Both the position numbers and the translations under genes were made by a program. The notes beneath the pieces were generated by a model. It was not told the origin of the DNA. It did no database searches and saw only the letters and a program-made list of their open reading frames with translations. Positions 37,766 to 47,253 of a DNA stretch of 64,000 nt are shown one piece after another (positions within the stretch are counted from its first letter, which is position 1; every line of letters starts with the position of its first letter). Source of the DNA: Lachnospiraceae bacterium (lineage in GTDB: Bacteria > Bacillota > Clostridia > Lachnospirales > Lachnospiraceae); NCBI GenBank assembly GCA_029227035.1, contig JAQXZD010000091.1:1-64000 (forward strand). The letters run 5' to 3'.

Positions 37766-38605
37766 ATGAAAGAAATACGTCTGATTGCACTGGACTTAGA
37801 CGGCACATTGTTTGATAACAACAGCCGCATCAGTGAAAAAAATATTCAAACTATCCAGCAGGCAGTTGCCAAAGATATTCATGTGGTAATTTCCACAGGG
37901 CGCCCTTATGGAGGGCTTCCCTTTGAGCAGATTGCAGATTCCGGCATCCGTTTTGCCATTACCGCAAACGGCAGCGCCATCTATGAAATCAGCTCCGGAA
38001 AATGCCTGTACGAAGAGGCCATGGACGAGGAACTGATTTTTCCGATTCTGGATTTTCTGCTGGCCCGGGACATTCACATGGATGCCTTCATTAACGGAAA
38101 GGGCTATTCTCCCATATCCTGCATCGAAGCCGGAGAAAAGCTGAATGTCCCGGCTGCTTTAAAACATTACATCACAAAGACACGCACCCGGGTGGAGAAC
38201 CTTCCCCTGTTCATTCATGAGAACCATCTCAAGGTCCAGAAAATGACCTTGAATTTTTTTCCTGACGGAAAAGGCGGCTTCACCGACCGCGAAAAAGTTC
38301 GTAAATTCTTAGAATCCAACCCGCAGATTACCTGCGTTTCCGGCGGCTACAACAATCTGGAATTCACACGGGCAGATGTCAACAAGGGAGCTGCACTTGT
38401 GAAGCTGGCACAGCTTCTGGAGATTTCGCCGGAAGCCACAATGGCTGTGGGCGATACGGAAAATGATCTTGCCATTTTAAAAGCTGCCGGAATCGGCGTT
38501 GCCATGGGAAATGCCATCCCGTCCGTAAAGGCGGAGGCAGATTATGTAACGTCCCCGAATACCGAGGACGGTGTTGCAAATGCCATTGCACATTTTTGCC
38601 TGTAG
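37766..38605 (+). CDS. Cof-type HAD-superfamily phosphatase
   Basis: Start at MKEIRLIALDLDGTLFDNN after RBS gaaaagaggt; MAVGDTENDLAIL. The ORF-track start at 37226 is antisense to metH. Confidence 0.93.
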   Translation: MKEIRLIALDLDGTLFDNNSRISEKNIQTIQQAVAKDIHVVISTGRPYGGLPFEQIADSGIRFAITANGSAIYEISSGKCLYEEAMDEELIFPILDFLLARDIHMDAFINGKGYSPISCIEAGEKLNVPAALKHYITKTRTRVENLPLFIHENHLKVQKMTLNFFPDGKGGFTDREKVRKFLESNPQITCVSGGYNNLEFTRADVNKGAALVKLAQLLEISPEATMAVGDTENDLAILKAAGIGVAMGNAIPSVKAEADYVTSPNTEDGVANAIAHFCL

Positions 38606-38607
38606 CT

Positions 38608-39735
38608 TTATGTCTCCTGCCGCAGGATATGCACGCAGCGCTTAATGCTTTCTATCGTTTCATCCACCTGTTTCTTATCCGTTCCCCGGCCCAGTGTAAA
38701 ACGCACTGTTCCGGCGGCATAGTCCTCCGGAACCCGGATTGCCTCAATCACATGGGAGATTCTTGTTTGCCCGGTGTTGCAGGCAGAGCCTGCGGAAGCA
38801 CAGATTCCGTCTTCCTCCAAAAGTACTAAAAGCGAAGTGGCATCGATTCCCCGGATGCTGATATTCACATTTCCCGGAAGCCTTTTATAAGGATGCCCGT
38901 TTAACCGGACATCTGCAATTTCATGTCTGAGCCTCTCGATAAAGTAGTTGCGCAGACTCCGGATTCTCGGCAGCGTATACTGCATTTCCCTTACGGATAT
39001 TTTCAATGCCTCTGCCATTCCCACAATCCCGGCAACATTTTCCGTTCCCGCCCGTTTCCCGCTCTCCTGACTGCCCCCGTGAATATAGGACGTCAGCTTT
39101 TCGTGGTTTCGCACATAGAGAAATCCCACACCTTTTGGTCCATGAAACTTATGTGCACTTGCGCTCAGGAAATCCACCGGAAGCCTTGATACGGCAATTG
39201 GAATCTGTCCTACCGCCTGTACCGCATCCGTATGAAATGCAATTCCCCGTCCGCGCAGAACTGCACCAATTTCCGCAATCGGCTCAATTGTACCGATTTC
39301 GTTATTTCCCATCATAATGCTGACCAACGCCGTATCTTCCCGCAGCGCATCCACTACTCCTGCCGTATCCACCAGTCCGCTCTCATCCACATCCAGATAG
39401 GTCACTGCCTGCCCCAAGCTCTCCAGATACTGACAGGAGCGCAGGATGGCATGATGCTCAATCTTCGTAGTCAGGACATGCCCCTTTGCATTTTTCACTA
39501 CCCAGTTATCCGACTCACTTCCTCCGGACGTAAAAAAGATTTCGTCGGGATCTGCGTCAATCATACGCGCAATCTCTGTACGTGCTTTCTCTATCGCCTC
39601 TTTCGACCTGCGCCCCATCTCATAAGAGGTGGATGCATTTCCGTACTCCTCTGTAAGATAGGGTTCCATCGCACTGCGCACCTCCGGAAGCATCTCCGTT
39701 GTTGCTGCGTGATCCAGATAAATTCTGCAGCTCAT
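38608..39735 (-). CDS. cysteine desulfurase (NifS/IscS-like)
   Basis: YLDHAATTEMLPEV, FTSGGSESDNWVV, SASAHKFHGPKGVGFLYV, GICASAGSACNTG. Confidence 0.94.
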   Translation of the reverse strand: MSCRIYLDHAATTEMLPEVRSAMEPYLTEEYGNASTSYEMGRRSKEAIEKARTEIARMIDADPDEIFFTSGGSESDNWVVKNAKGHVLTTKIEHHAILRSCQYLESLGQAVTYLDVDESGLVDTAGVVDALREDTALVSIMMGNNEIGTIEPIAEIGAVLRGRGIAFHTDAVQAVGQIPIAVSRLPVDFLSASAHKFHGPKGVGFLYVRNHEKLTSYIHGGSQESGKRAGTENVAGIVGMAEALKISVREMQYTLPRIRSLRNYFIERLRHEIADVRLNGHPYKRLPGNVNISIRGIDATSLLVLLEEDGICASAGSACNTGQTRISHVIEAIRVPEDYAAGTVRFTLGRGTDKKQVDETIESIKRCVHILRQET

Positions 39736-39791
39736 ATTCTCCACCCTCACCTCATATAATAGTTACTAAGTTTTCCTTTTTGGAGTTTTTA

Positions 39792-41171
39792 TTGAATATT
39801 TCCCGTTTGTCCAAAAATCCGCTTATCACCGGAACCCTGATCATGACGGTTGCCGGTGTCCTGAGCCGTATCATCGGCTTCTTTTATAGAATATTCCTGT
39901 CGCGCGCAATTGGTGCAGAGGCTCTTGGAATCTATCAGCTTATCACACCGATTTTTTCCTTCTGCTTTGCTCTTACCGCATCCTCCATCCAGACTTCCAT
40001 CTCAAAATTTGTCGGGGATGCCATAGGACAACACAGCGATGCTGCCGCCGGTGAAAAGCAGGCCCGCATCTACCTGTTCATCGGACTTGTACTCTCCGTC
40101 TCCCTCTCATTGCTGGCGGGAGCCGCAGTCTTTTGCAATGCAGACTGGCTTGCCGTGCATATGCTTGGGGAAGCGCGTTGTGCCCCTCTTCTTGTTCTTC
40201 TGACTTACTCTCTGCTTCCCTCCTCAATTCACGCCTGTATCAACGGCTACTATTACGGAAAAAAGAGGGCTCTGATTCCATCCCTCTGCCAGCTTGCCGA
40301 ACAGCTTACCAGGGTGGGAAGTGTCTGGCTGATTTATCGGATCACTCTGGAAAAAGGCATTCCTCTCACCGCTTACCACGCCGTTGCTGGAACTGTCATC
40401 AGCGAGTTTGCAGGTCTTCTGGTAAGTCTTTGCGCTTTTTCCGCAGAAAAAAGGATTTCCCGGGCTCTTTCCGAAAAACAGCAGGCCAATTACCGTGAAA
40501 AGCTCCGGCAGCTCCTGTCCATGGTTCTTCCGCTGACTGCAAACCGTGTCTCCGTGGCACTTTTTTCAAGCCTTGAGAACCTGCTGATTCCGCAGAAACT
40601 GCAGCTCTTTGGTTATTCTGCTTCCGATGCCTTAAGCATCTACGGAATCCTCTCGGGAATGACCATGTCCATCATCCTCTTTCCGAGTGTTCTGACGAAT
40701 TCTTTTTCCGTACTTCTGCTGCCTGCCATCTCTGAAGCGCAGGGGCAGAACAGGCATGCAGCAATTTCCGGTGCCATCAAAAAAGCAATCTCTTACGGAT
40801 TTTTTCTTGGGCTTGGATTTACGATTCTGTTTTTAATCAGCGGGGGCTGGATTGGAAACCGAATGTTCCACAATGCCCTCGCCGGTGTCTTTATCAAAAG
40901 GCTGTCCTGGCTGTGCCCGCTTATGTATATTACAAGTCTGTTAAGCAGTATTCTCCACGGGCTGGGAAATGCCGGGCAGGTACTTTTTGTCAATCTCCTG
41001 GCTTGTATGATCCGAATCTGCATGATTGTCTTTCTGGTGCCGACCTGCGGAATGAATGCCTATCTGTGGGGAATCCTGATTTCCTATGTCTTCTCAACGC
41101 TTGCCTGCATTCTGCTACTTCGCTCTTACATACTGACGGACGAAGTTTCCTATACAGCAAAAAAGCGCTGA
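39792..41171 (+). CDS. SpoVB/polysaccharide-exporter (MOP flippase) family protein, probable TTG start
   Basis: GTLIMTVAGVLSRIIGFFYRIFLSRAIGAEALGIYQLITPIFSFCFALT; multi-TM; GGAG 6 nt before TTG. Confidence 0.87.
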   Translation: MNISRLSKNPLITGTLIMTVAGVLSRIIGFFYRIFLSRAIGAEALGIYQLITPIFSFCFALTASSIQTSISKFVGDAIGQHSDAAAGEKQARIYLFIGLVLSVSLSLLAGAAVFCNADWLAVHMLGEARCAPLLVLLTYSLLPSSIHACINGYYYGKKRALIPSLCQLAEQLTRVGSVWLIYRITLEKGIPLTAYHAVAGTVISEFAGLLVSLCAFSAEKRISRALSEKQQANYREKLRQLLSMVLPLTANRVSVALFSSLENLLIPQKLQLFGYSASDALSIYGILSGMTMSIILFPSVLTNSFSVLLLPAISEAQGQNRHAAISGAIKKAISYGFFLGLGFTILFLISGGWIGNRMFHNALAGVFIKRLSWLCPLMYITSLLSSILHGLGNAGQVLFVNLLACMIRICMIVFLVPTCGMNAYLWGILISYVFSTLACILLLRSYILTDEVSYTAKKR

Positions 41172-41186
41172 CTTTCGTCAGCGCTC
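41163..41186. terminator. terminator hairpin at the spoVB-like stop codon
   Basis: AGCGCTGAC-tttc-GTCAGCGCT. Confidence 0.7.
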
Positions 41187-41206
41187 TGGTTAAATTCTGT
41201 TTTTTA

Positions 41207-41764
41207 TTATACGCGGGATAAATACTCACCTGTTCTGGTGTCAATCTTAATCACATCATCCTGCTCTACGAACAACGGTACAGATACGGTTGCTCCAGTC
41301 TCAACAGTTGCAGGCTTTGTTGCACCTGTTGCGGTATCTCCCTTGAAGCCCGGCTCTGTCTCTGTAATCTGCAGTTCAACGAAAAGCGGAGGCTCAACTG
41401 CAAATACATTGCCCTTGTGAGAACAAATCTTAACCATCTCGTTCTCTTTAACGAACTTCAATGCATCCCCAACGCTATCCTTTGTCAGGTCAATCTGATC
41501 ATATGTCTCAACATCCATAAAATGATAAAAATCATCATCTGCATACAGATACTGCATATCCTTACGATCAATATGTGCTGTCGGGCACTTCTCTGTCGGA
41601 CGGAATGTCTTCTCAACAACACCACCGTTTACAATATTCTTTAACTTTGTTCTGACAAATGCCGCACCCTTACCCGGCTTTACATGCTGGAATTCAATAA
41701 TCTGATAAATGTTACCTTCAAGCTCTATGGTAACGCCATTTCTAAAATCTCCTGCTGAAATCAT
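41207..41764 (-). CDS. efp: elongation factor P
   Basis: [43 protein letters not shown]. Confidence 0.98.
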   Translation of the reverse strand: MISAGDFRNGVTIELEGNIYQIIEFQHVKPGKGAAFVRTKLKNIVNGGVVEKTFRPTEKCPTAHIDRKDMQYLYADDDFYHFMDVETYDQIDLTKDSVGDALKFVKENEMVKICSHKGNVFAVEPPLFVELQITETEPGFKGDTATGATKPATVETGATVSVPLFVEQDDVIKIDTRTGEYLSRV

Positions 41765-41841
41765 TCGATCTTCCTCCTTAATTTACGAGTAAAACTCTCT
41801 CGACTACTCATTTTACTATATATTGGAATACTTTTCAAGCA

Positions 41842-42291
41842 CTAATCTCCAGAACGGTTCTCAATCTCCTCAAACATGGCAACCCTTACTGCGTGGCGTC
41901 CCTCCAGAAAGTCTGCATCCAGATATGCCTTTACAATATCCTTTGCCAGTTCGATTCCCACTATACGCGCTCCGAAAGCAATAATGTTTGCATTGTTGTG
42001 TTCTTTCACCAGTCTTGCCGTTGTGGTATCTGAGCAGACCGCAGCCCGAACACCGTTCACTTTATTGGCGGCAATGGAAATTCCCACACCGGTTCCGCAA
42101 ATCAGTACCGCACATTCCACTTCTCCGGCGGCAACTGCCCGTCCTACCTTTTCTCCAATCAATGGATAATGACAGCTCTCCGTTGTGTCTGTTCCATAGT
42201 TCACCACCTCATGCCCAAGGCTCTTCAGATACTCCATGATCTGCATTTTCATCTCGACTCCGGCATGATCATTTCCGATTCCAATCTTCAT
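41842..42291 (-). CDS. rpiB: ribose-5-phosphate isomerase B
   Basis: KIGIGNDHAGVEMK, VLICGTGVGISIAANKVNGVRAA, NIIAFGARIVG. Confidence 0.96.
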   Translation of the reverse strand: MKIGIGNDHAGVEMKMQIMEYLKSLGHEVVNYGTDTTESCHYPLIGEKVGRAVAAGEVECAVLICGTGVGISIAANKVNGVRAAVCSDTTTARLVKEHNNANIIAFGARIVGIELAKDIVKAYLDADFLEGRHAVRVAMFEEIENRSGD

Positions 42292-42328
42292 CTCTATTCC
42301 CTCTTTTCATTTCTGGCTTTATAGCATA

Positions 42329-42874
42329 TCACAGTCCATCTTCCTTTATACGAACAGACGGATATTTTGCGCCAAACAGCTTAACATGTATACGATAACA
42401 TAACAACACGACTTTCTCAAGATACCGTTTCAAAACAATCTGAATCTCTTCCTTTGGATGAATCGGCTGAACCAGAATCGTGCGAATTCCTGCCAGATTT
42501 GCTCCGCATACATCCGTAAAAATCTGGTCTCCCACAAATAATGTATTTTCCGTATTCGTCCCCATCATCTCCATTGCCCTGCGATATCCGGCAGGCTTTG
42601 GTTTTCCGGCTTTATAAATATACTGTACCTGAACCGCGTCGTTAAACATTTTCACACGGGGCTCCTTGTTATTCGATAACAGTACACACTGAAAGCCCAG
42701 CTTTTTCAAACGGGTAAACAAAAGAATCGCCCGCTCATCAGCAGGCGCTCCGTGCGGCACCAGAGTATTATCAATATCAAAAATAATCCCCCGGTATCCG
42801 TCCTGATACAATTGTTCAAAATCAATCCGGTAAGTGGAGTCCAAATACTCCCCCGGATACAGAAATGCACACAT
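42329..42874 (-). CDS. YqeG family HAD IIIA-type phosphatase
   Basis: GIIFDIDNTLVPHGAP, LLSNNKEPRV, YKAGKPKPAGYRRAMEMM, FVGDQIFTDVCGAN. Confidence 0.93.
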   Translation of the reverse strand: MCAFLYPGEYLDSTYRIDFEQLYQDGYRGIIFDIDNTLVPHGAPADERAILLFTRLKKLGFQCVLLSNNKEPRVKMFNDAVQVQYIYKAGKPKPAGYRRAMEMMGTNTENTLFVGDQIFTDVCGANLAGIRTILVQPIHPKEEIQIVLKRYLEKVVLLCYRIHVKLFGAKYPSVRIKEDGL

Positions 42875-42895
42875 ACAACATCTCCTTACTCTTTA

Positions 42896-43288
42896 TTAAA
42901 GTGAAAAGTTCTCCCCCGTATGGGAAATAACATCCTTATCCGGCGAATCAAGCATGGTCTTGGTAACCGGGCTGTCCAGGCCACCGACAAAATACTGATA
43001 TTGCCGTAATACCTGATCCTTGTCTAAATCGGATACTGCCTTCATGATATCCAGACTGTTAATATCACTGTCAGCCCCTTTCAGTTCATAGGACTCACCC
43101 GCAACATAAGTCTGTGCATAATCATAGGAAGTATAACTTTGCTCCGGACGCACGGTGACCGTCTCCGGCAGAGATTCCTTCTGCAAATCCTTTCCGGGAC
43201 TCTCCAGCTGCTCACTGCGAAGCTCTGTTTCTGTTATGGAATTGTACTCATAAAAGCCCTCGTATGGGCGTATTCCCGAAATATTCAT
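42896..43288 (-). CDS. hypothetical protein
   Basis: Intact ORF, likely start MNISGIRPYEGFYEYN; no recognised domain. Confidence 0.55.
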   Translation of the reverse strand: MNISGIRPYEGFYEYNSITETELRSEQLESPGKDLQKESLPETVTVRPEQSYTSYDYAQTYVAGESYELKGADSDINSLDIMKAVSDLDKDQVLRQYQYFVGGLDSPVTKTMLDSPDKDVISHTGENFSL

Positions 43289-43317
43289 ACAATCCGCTCC
43301 CATCAGTTGAATTCAGG

Positions 43318-43767
43318 CTAAACAAGCATCTTCTTCAACTCATTCATAAACGTGTTTACATCTTTAAATTCGCGATACACGGATGCAAACCGGACATAAG
43401 CCACTGCATCCAGCTCCTTCAACCGGTCCATAATAATCTCCCCGATTAAAGAACTTGGGATTTCTCTCTCCTCACGATTGAAAATCTCTACCTCGACCTC
43501 ATCCACAAGCCTGGTAATCTGCTCCGCGGAAATCGGCCGCTTATGGCATGCCAGAAGCACACCCTTCTCAATCTTGGAACGATTATACTGTTCCCTGTTA
43601 TTATCTTTCTTAATGATAATGAGTGGAATCGTCTCTACTTTCTCATATGTGGTAAAGCGCTTTCCACAGTCATCACACAGCCTGCGCCTGCGAATGGAAT
43701 TGTTGTCATCCGCCGGTCTGGAATCAATTACTCTTGTATTCTCACTGCTGCAAAATGGGCACTTCAT
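43318..43767 (-). CDS. nrdR: transcriptional repressor NrdR
   Basis: MKCPFCSSENTRVIDSRPADDNNSIRRRRLCDDCGKRFTTYE. Confidence 0.98.
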   Translation of the reverse strand: MKCPFCSSENTRVIDSRPADDNNSIRRRRLCDDCGKRFTTYEKVETIPLIIIKKDNNREQYNRSKIEKGVLLACHKRPISAEQITRLVDEVEVEIFNREEREIPSSLIGEIIMDRLKELDAVAYVRFASVYREFKDVNTFMNELKKMLV

Positions 43768-43841
43768 GCTGTGCTACCTCCTACGCAATATATGTAGTAA
43801 GTATAACGTTCCTTCCCTTCATTGTCAATATTTTAGCCGTT

Positions 43842-44096
43842 TCAGACTTTATGCCGCATCTCTTTTTCGTTAAAGTCTACAAGTATTATATCGGGTCCGA
43901 TTCGGATAACTTTACACCAGGGAATAAAAAATTCACTGTCCCGGCACAATATACCGAAATATTTTCCCGGTCCCGGCACAATCAGTGCCTTTATTTCCCC
44001 ACACTCCTTGTCAAAATCCAGATCCCTGACATTTCCCAGACACCTGCAATCGTTGACATTAATGACTTCTTTTTCGCACAAATCAGAAAAACGCAT
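43842..44096 (-). CDS. YlmC/YmxH family PRC-barrel sporulation protein
   Basis: MRFSDLCEKEVINVNDCRCLGNVRDLDFD...FFIPWCKVIRIGPDIILVD; ATG start preceded by GTGGAGG. Confidence 0.88.
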   Translation of the reverse strand: MRFSDLCEKEVINVNDCRCLGNVRDLDFDKECGEIKALIVPGPGKYFGILCRDSEFFIPWCKVIRIGPDIILVDFNEKEMRHKV

Positions 44097-44131
44097 AGAA
44101 TGAACCTCCACTGGTTTATTCTATGCGTTTT
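44088..44131 (-). promoter_or_regulatory. 14-bp perfect inverted repeat holding the ylmC SD in its loop and AUG in its 3' arm; terminator-like
   Basis: AAAACGCATAGAAT-AAACCAGTGGAGGTTC-ATTCTATGCGTTTT (minus strand). Confidence 0.75.
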
Positions 44132-44147
44132 CCCCAAAAATGTTACC

Positions 44148-45248
44148 TTATACGTTAAAACGGAACAGAATGACATCGCCATCCTTCACCACATAATCTT
44201 TTCCTTCCAGACCGACAATGCCTTTTTCCTTTGCTGCGGAGAGACTTCCGCACTCCAAAAGGTCCTGATAATTTACCACTTCTGCCTTGATGAATCCACG
44301 CTCAAAATCGGTGTGAATCTTTCCTGCTGCCTGAGGCGCTTTGGTTCCCTCTTTGATTGTCCATGCCCGGCACTCGTCCTCTCCCGCTGTCAGGAATGAA
44401 ATCAATCCCAACAGACTGTAGCTTGCCTTAATCAGCTTATCCAGTCCGGACTCCTTCAAGCCTAGATCTTCCAAAAACATGGCCTTCTCATCATCATCCA
44501 GCTCTGAAATCTCTTCCTCAATCTGTGCACAGACCACAAAGACCTCACTGCCTTCCTCCTTTGCCTTCTCGCGAACGGAAGCCACAAACGGATTGTTTGC
44601 TCCGTCATCGGAAAGATCATCCTCGGATACATTTGCCGCATAAATGGTTGGCTTTGAAGTCAGAAGATTATATCCCTTGTACCAGTTTTCAATGTCCTCA
44701 TCCTCCGGAAGTTCATAGGTTCGTGCCATCTTTCCACTCTCCAGATAAGCCTTGAGTCCCTCCAGAAGTTCCAGCTCCTTGGCAAGCGTCTTATCCATGC
44801 GCGCCTGCTTTGCAACTTTGGCAATTCTTCTCTCCAGAATTTCGATATCCGAGAATATCAGTTCCAGATTGATGGTCTCAATATCTCTTGCCGGATCAAT
44901 ACTTCCGTCCACATGTACAATATTGGAATTTTCAAAACAGCGAACCACATGCACAATTGCATCCACTTCACGGATGTTGGCAAGGAACTGGTTTCCAAGT
45001 CCCTCTCCCTTGCTGGCTCCCTTGACCAGTCCCGCAATATCAACAAATTCAATCGTCGCCGGTGTCACCTTCTTTGTATGGTACAGTTCTCCAAGCTTCT
45101 TAATCCTGTCATCCGGCACTGCAACAATTCCCACATTCGGATCAATCGTACAGAAGGGATAATTTGCAGATTCCGCACCTGCCTTGGTCAGGGAATTGAA
45201 TAGCGTACTCTTTCCAACGTTTGGGAGACCGACGATTCCTAATTTCAT
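44148..45248 (-). CDS. ychF: redox-regulated GTPase/ATPase YchF
   Basis: MKLGIVGLPNVGKSTLFNSLTKAGAESANYPFCTIDPNVGIV; TGS domain. Confidence 0.97.
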   Translation of the reverse strand: MKLGIVGLPNVGKSTLFNSLTKAGAESANYPFCTIDPNVGIVAVPDDRIKKLGELYHTKKVTPATIEFVDIAGLVKGASKGEGLGNQFLANIREVDAIVHVVRCFENSNIVHVDGSIDPARDIETINLELIFSDIEILERRIAKVAKQARMDKTLAKELELLEGLKAYLESGKMARTYELPEDEDIENWYKGYNLLTSKPTIYAANVSEDDLSDDGANNPFVASVREKAKEEGSEVFVVCAQIEEEISELDDDEKAMFLEDLGLKESGLDKLIKASYSLLGLISFLTAGEDECRAWTIKEGTKAPQAAGKIHTDFERGFIKAEVVNYQDLLECGSLSAAKEKGIVGLEGKDYVVKDGDVILFRFNV

Positions 45249-45418
45249 TTCTTTGTTTACCTATCCGAAAATGCTTATGTTTAAAGCACTTTCGCCTTTC
45301 TCTATATTTTTGCTGCGCAATTTTTATTCTTTCAACCTCTTTCGCCTTCCCCAAAAGACAAAAGAGCCTCAACAATCAGTATTTACTATACCATGAAGAG
45401 ACTCAAAATTCAATTCCC

Positions 45419-46519
45419 CTATTTTCCTGCCTTTTCGCGCATAATCTCCAACACCGCCTCGTTTTCTTCCCATAAAGGACTGTGTGCGGAATCTTCAAAG
45501 ATATAAATTCCTTTATCCGGTGCAACGATATTTTCATAAAAAGTCTCGACCATCGGTGTCGGGCAGGTGTAGTCATAGTATCCGTTGAAAAAATAGACCG
45601 GTATGTCAAATTCCACCTTTTCCGCGGAGTTTATCTGGTATTCATGATATGGGGAGCTGCTGCAAAGCATTTTTCCGCGCCAGTAATCGATTTTTTCGCT
45701 GAATGTATAACTCTCTGCCTGCATCTGCGGGAAAAATATGTCAAAGGCATCCGAACGCATTTCGCGCGTTGTCGCACAGCCTGCCGCCAGCAGAACGCTT
45801 TCCCACTCAGCGTGAATGCGTTCCGGATTATTTGGCGTAACAGAGCCATCTTCTGCGACCTTTACCAACGAATCCATCTTGCGCATTGCCTTTGTATTTC
45901 CCGTCTTTTCAAAGATATCCTTCATAAACTGATACCCATAAGTATATCTGTCGTATCCGTTATGAACCACCTGCCCCATGGAAAAATAGCAGTAATACAA
46001 CTCCGGATGCTCCTCTGCCAGGACAACACCAAGCGGTGTTCCTCCGGAATGTGCCATAAGATATATCTTTTCCTGTGAAAATCTTTCTTTCAGATATTCC
46101 GTAACGGCAACTGCATCTTTTTCCAATCTCTCCAGCGTGATTTCTTCTTTCTCTATCTTGGAATCATAAGACAAGCCTTCTCCATAATAATCCCACCAGC
46201 AGACGGTAAAATACTCTTCCAGATCGTTCTCATAATATTCATTCAGCCAGTACTGCGGAACTCCAGGCCCTCCTGAGATAAACAGCAGCACCGGATTATT
46301 CACATTTTTTCCGCGTATAATAAGTCCGTTTTCTGCACCGTTTACATCAATAAATGTTTTTTCCGCAATACTTCCCTCCAAAACATTTCCCTGTTCATCG
46401 GTGAATTGTTTCACTGTCCCCTTGCTTGTCAGAAGCACTCTGACGATAACAGCACCAATTACAATCAGTACGCACACAATAAAAAATAATACAATTCTCA
46501 TAACCATTTTCCTTTTCAT
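45419..46519 (-). CDS. membrane-anchored alpha/beta hydrolase (prolyl aminopeptidase-like)
   Basis: N-terminal TM; SGGPGVPQ, WWDYYGEGLSY, AHSGGTPLG. Confidence 0.88.
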   Translation of the reverse strand: MKRKMVMRIVLFFIVCVLIVIGAVIVRVLLTSKGTVKQFTDEQGNVLEGSIAEKTFIDVNGAENGLIIRGKNVNNPVLLFISGGPGVPQYWLNEYYENDLEEYFTVCWWDYYGEGLSYDSKIEKEEITLERLEKDAVAVTEYLKERFSQEKIYLMAHSGGTPLGVVLAEEHPELYYCYFSMGQVVHNGYDRYTYGYQFMKDIFEKTGNTKAMRKMDSLVKVAEDGSVTPNNPERIHAEWESVLLAAGCATTREMRSDAFDIFFPQMQAESYTFSEKIDYWRGKMLCSSSPYHEYQINSAEKVEFDIPVYFFNGYYDYTCPTPMVETFYENIVAPDKGIYIFEDSAHSPLWEENEAVLEIMREKAGK

Positions 46520-46540
46520 GATAATAAATCCTTTTCTTTA

Positions 46541-46626
46541 ATCTTAACACTGTCAACTTCCACATTAGATTAGCACGCAATCTTAACGCTGTCAAGATTA
46601 TTTTTTTATCTTGACGCCGTTAAGAT
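46541..46626. promoter_or_regulatory. three TetR-type operator repeats in a divergent promoter region
   Basis: ATCTTAACACTGTCAACTT (46541-46559), ATCTTAACGCTGTCAAGAT (46580-46598), ATCTTGACGCCGTTAAGAT (46608-46626). Confidence 0.82.
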
Positions 46627-46637
46627 AAAAGATTATA

Positions 46638-47246
46638 TTGTTAGAAAAAACCACAGGAGAAAAACACTTGCCAAACCAAAAATATCATCATGGAAATTTA
46701 AAAGTGGCCTTGATTGAGGCCGGAATCGAAACCATTAACGAAGTGGGCGAAGCAGGACTTTCCCTTCGGAAAGTAGCGGCAAAATGCCAGGTCAGCCAGG
46801 CCGCTCCCTACGCTCATTTTAAGAATAAAGAAGACTTATTTCATGCCATGCAGCAGCATGTGACGGAACAATTTATGCAGGTGCTGGAAAAATCTGTTGA
46901 AAATGAAGAAATAGGCTCCCCCCAATCCATCCTTGCAATGGGGCAAGCCTATATCTCTTTCTTTATTGACCATCCACACTATTTTCGATTTTTGTTTTTC
47001 ACTCCATATCTGCAGATTCATTTATCGCTGACGGAGGAAGAAAATCTTTATCCGCCTTATGCGCTGTTCCGCAAATATGCCCTTGCCCTTCTGGAAAAAA
47101 TGGGTATTCCAAAAGAAGACAGGTTACACAAAATGGTTTGTCTATGGGCAACCGTTCAGGGTGTTTCCCTGCTTTCAACACAGGAAAATGTAACCTATGA
47201 CGGTGACTGGAAGAAAGATATTCTCAAAATCATATCGAATGAGTAA
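46638..47246 (+). CDS. TetR/AcrR family transcriptional regulator
   Basis: EVGEAGLSLRKVAAKCQVSQAAPYAHFKNKEDLFHAM. Confidence 0.92.
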   Translation: MLEKTTGEKHLPNQKYHHGNLKVALIEAGIETINEVGEAGLSLRKVAAKCQVSQAAPYAHFKNKEDLFHAMQQHVTEQFMQVLEKSVENEEIGSPQSILAMGQAYISFFIDHPHYFRFLFFTPYLQIHLSLTEEENLYPPYALFRKYALALLEKMGIPKEDRLHKMVCLWATVQGVSLLSTQENVTYDGDWKKDILKIISNE

Positions 47247-47253
47247 CGTTCCT

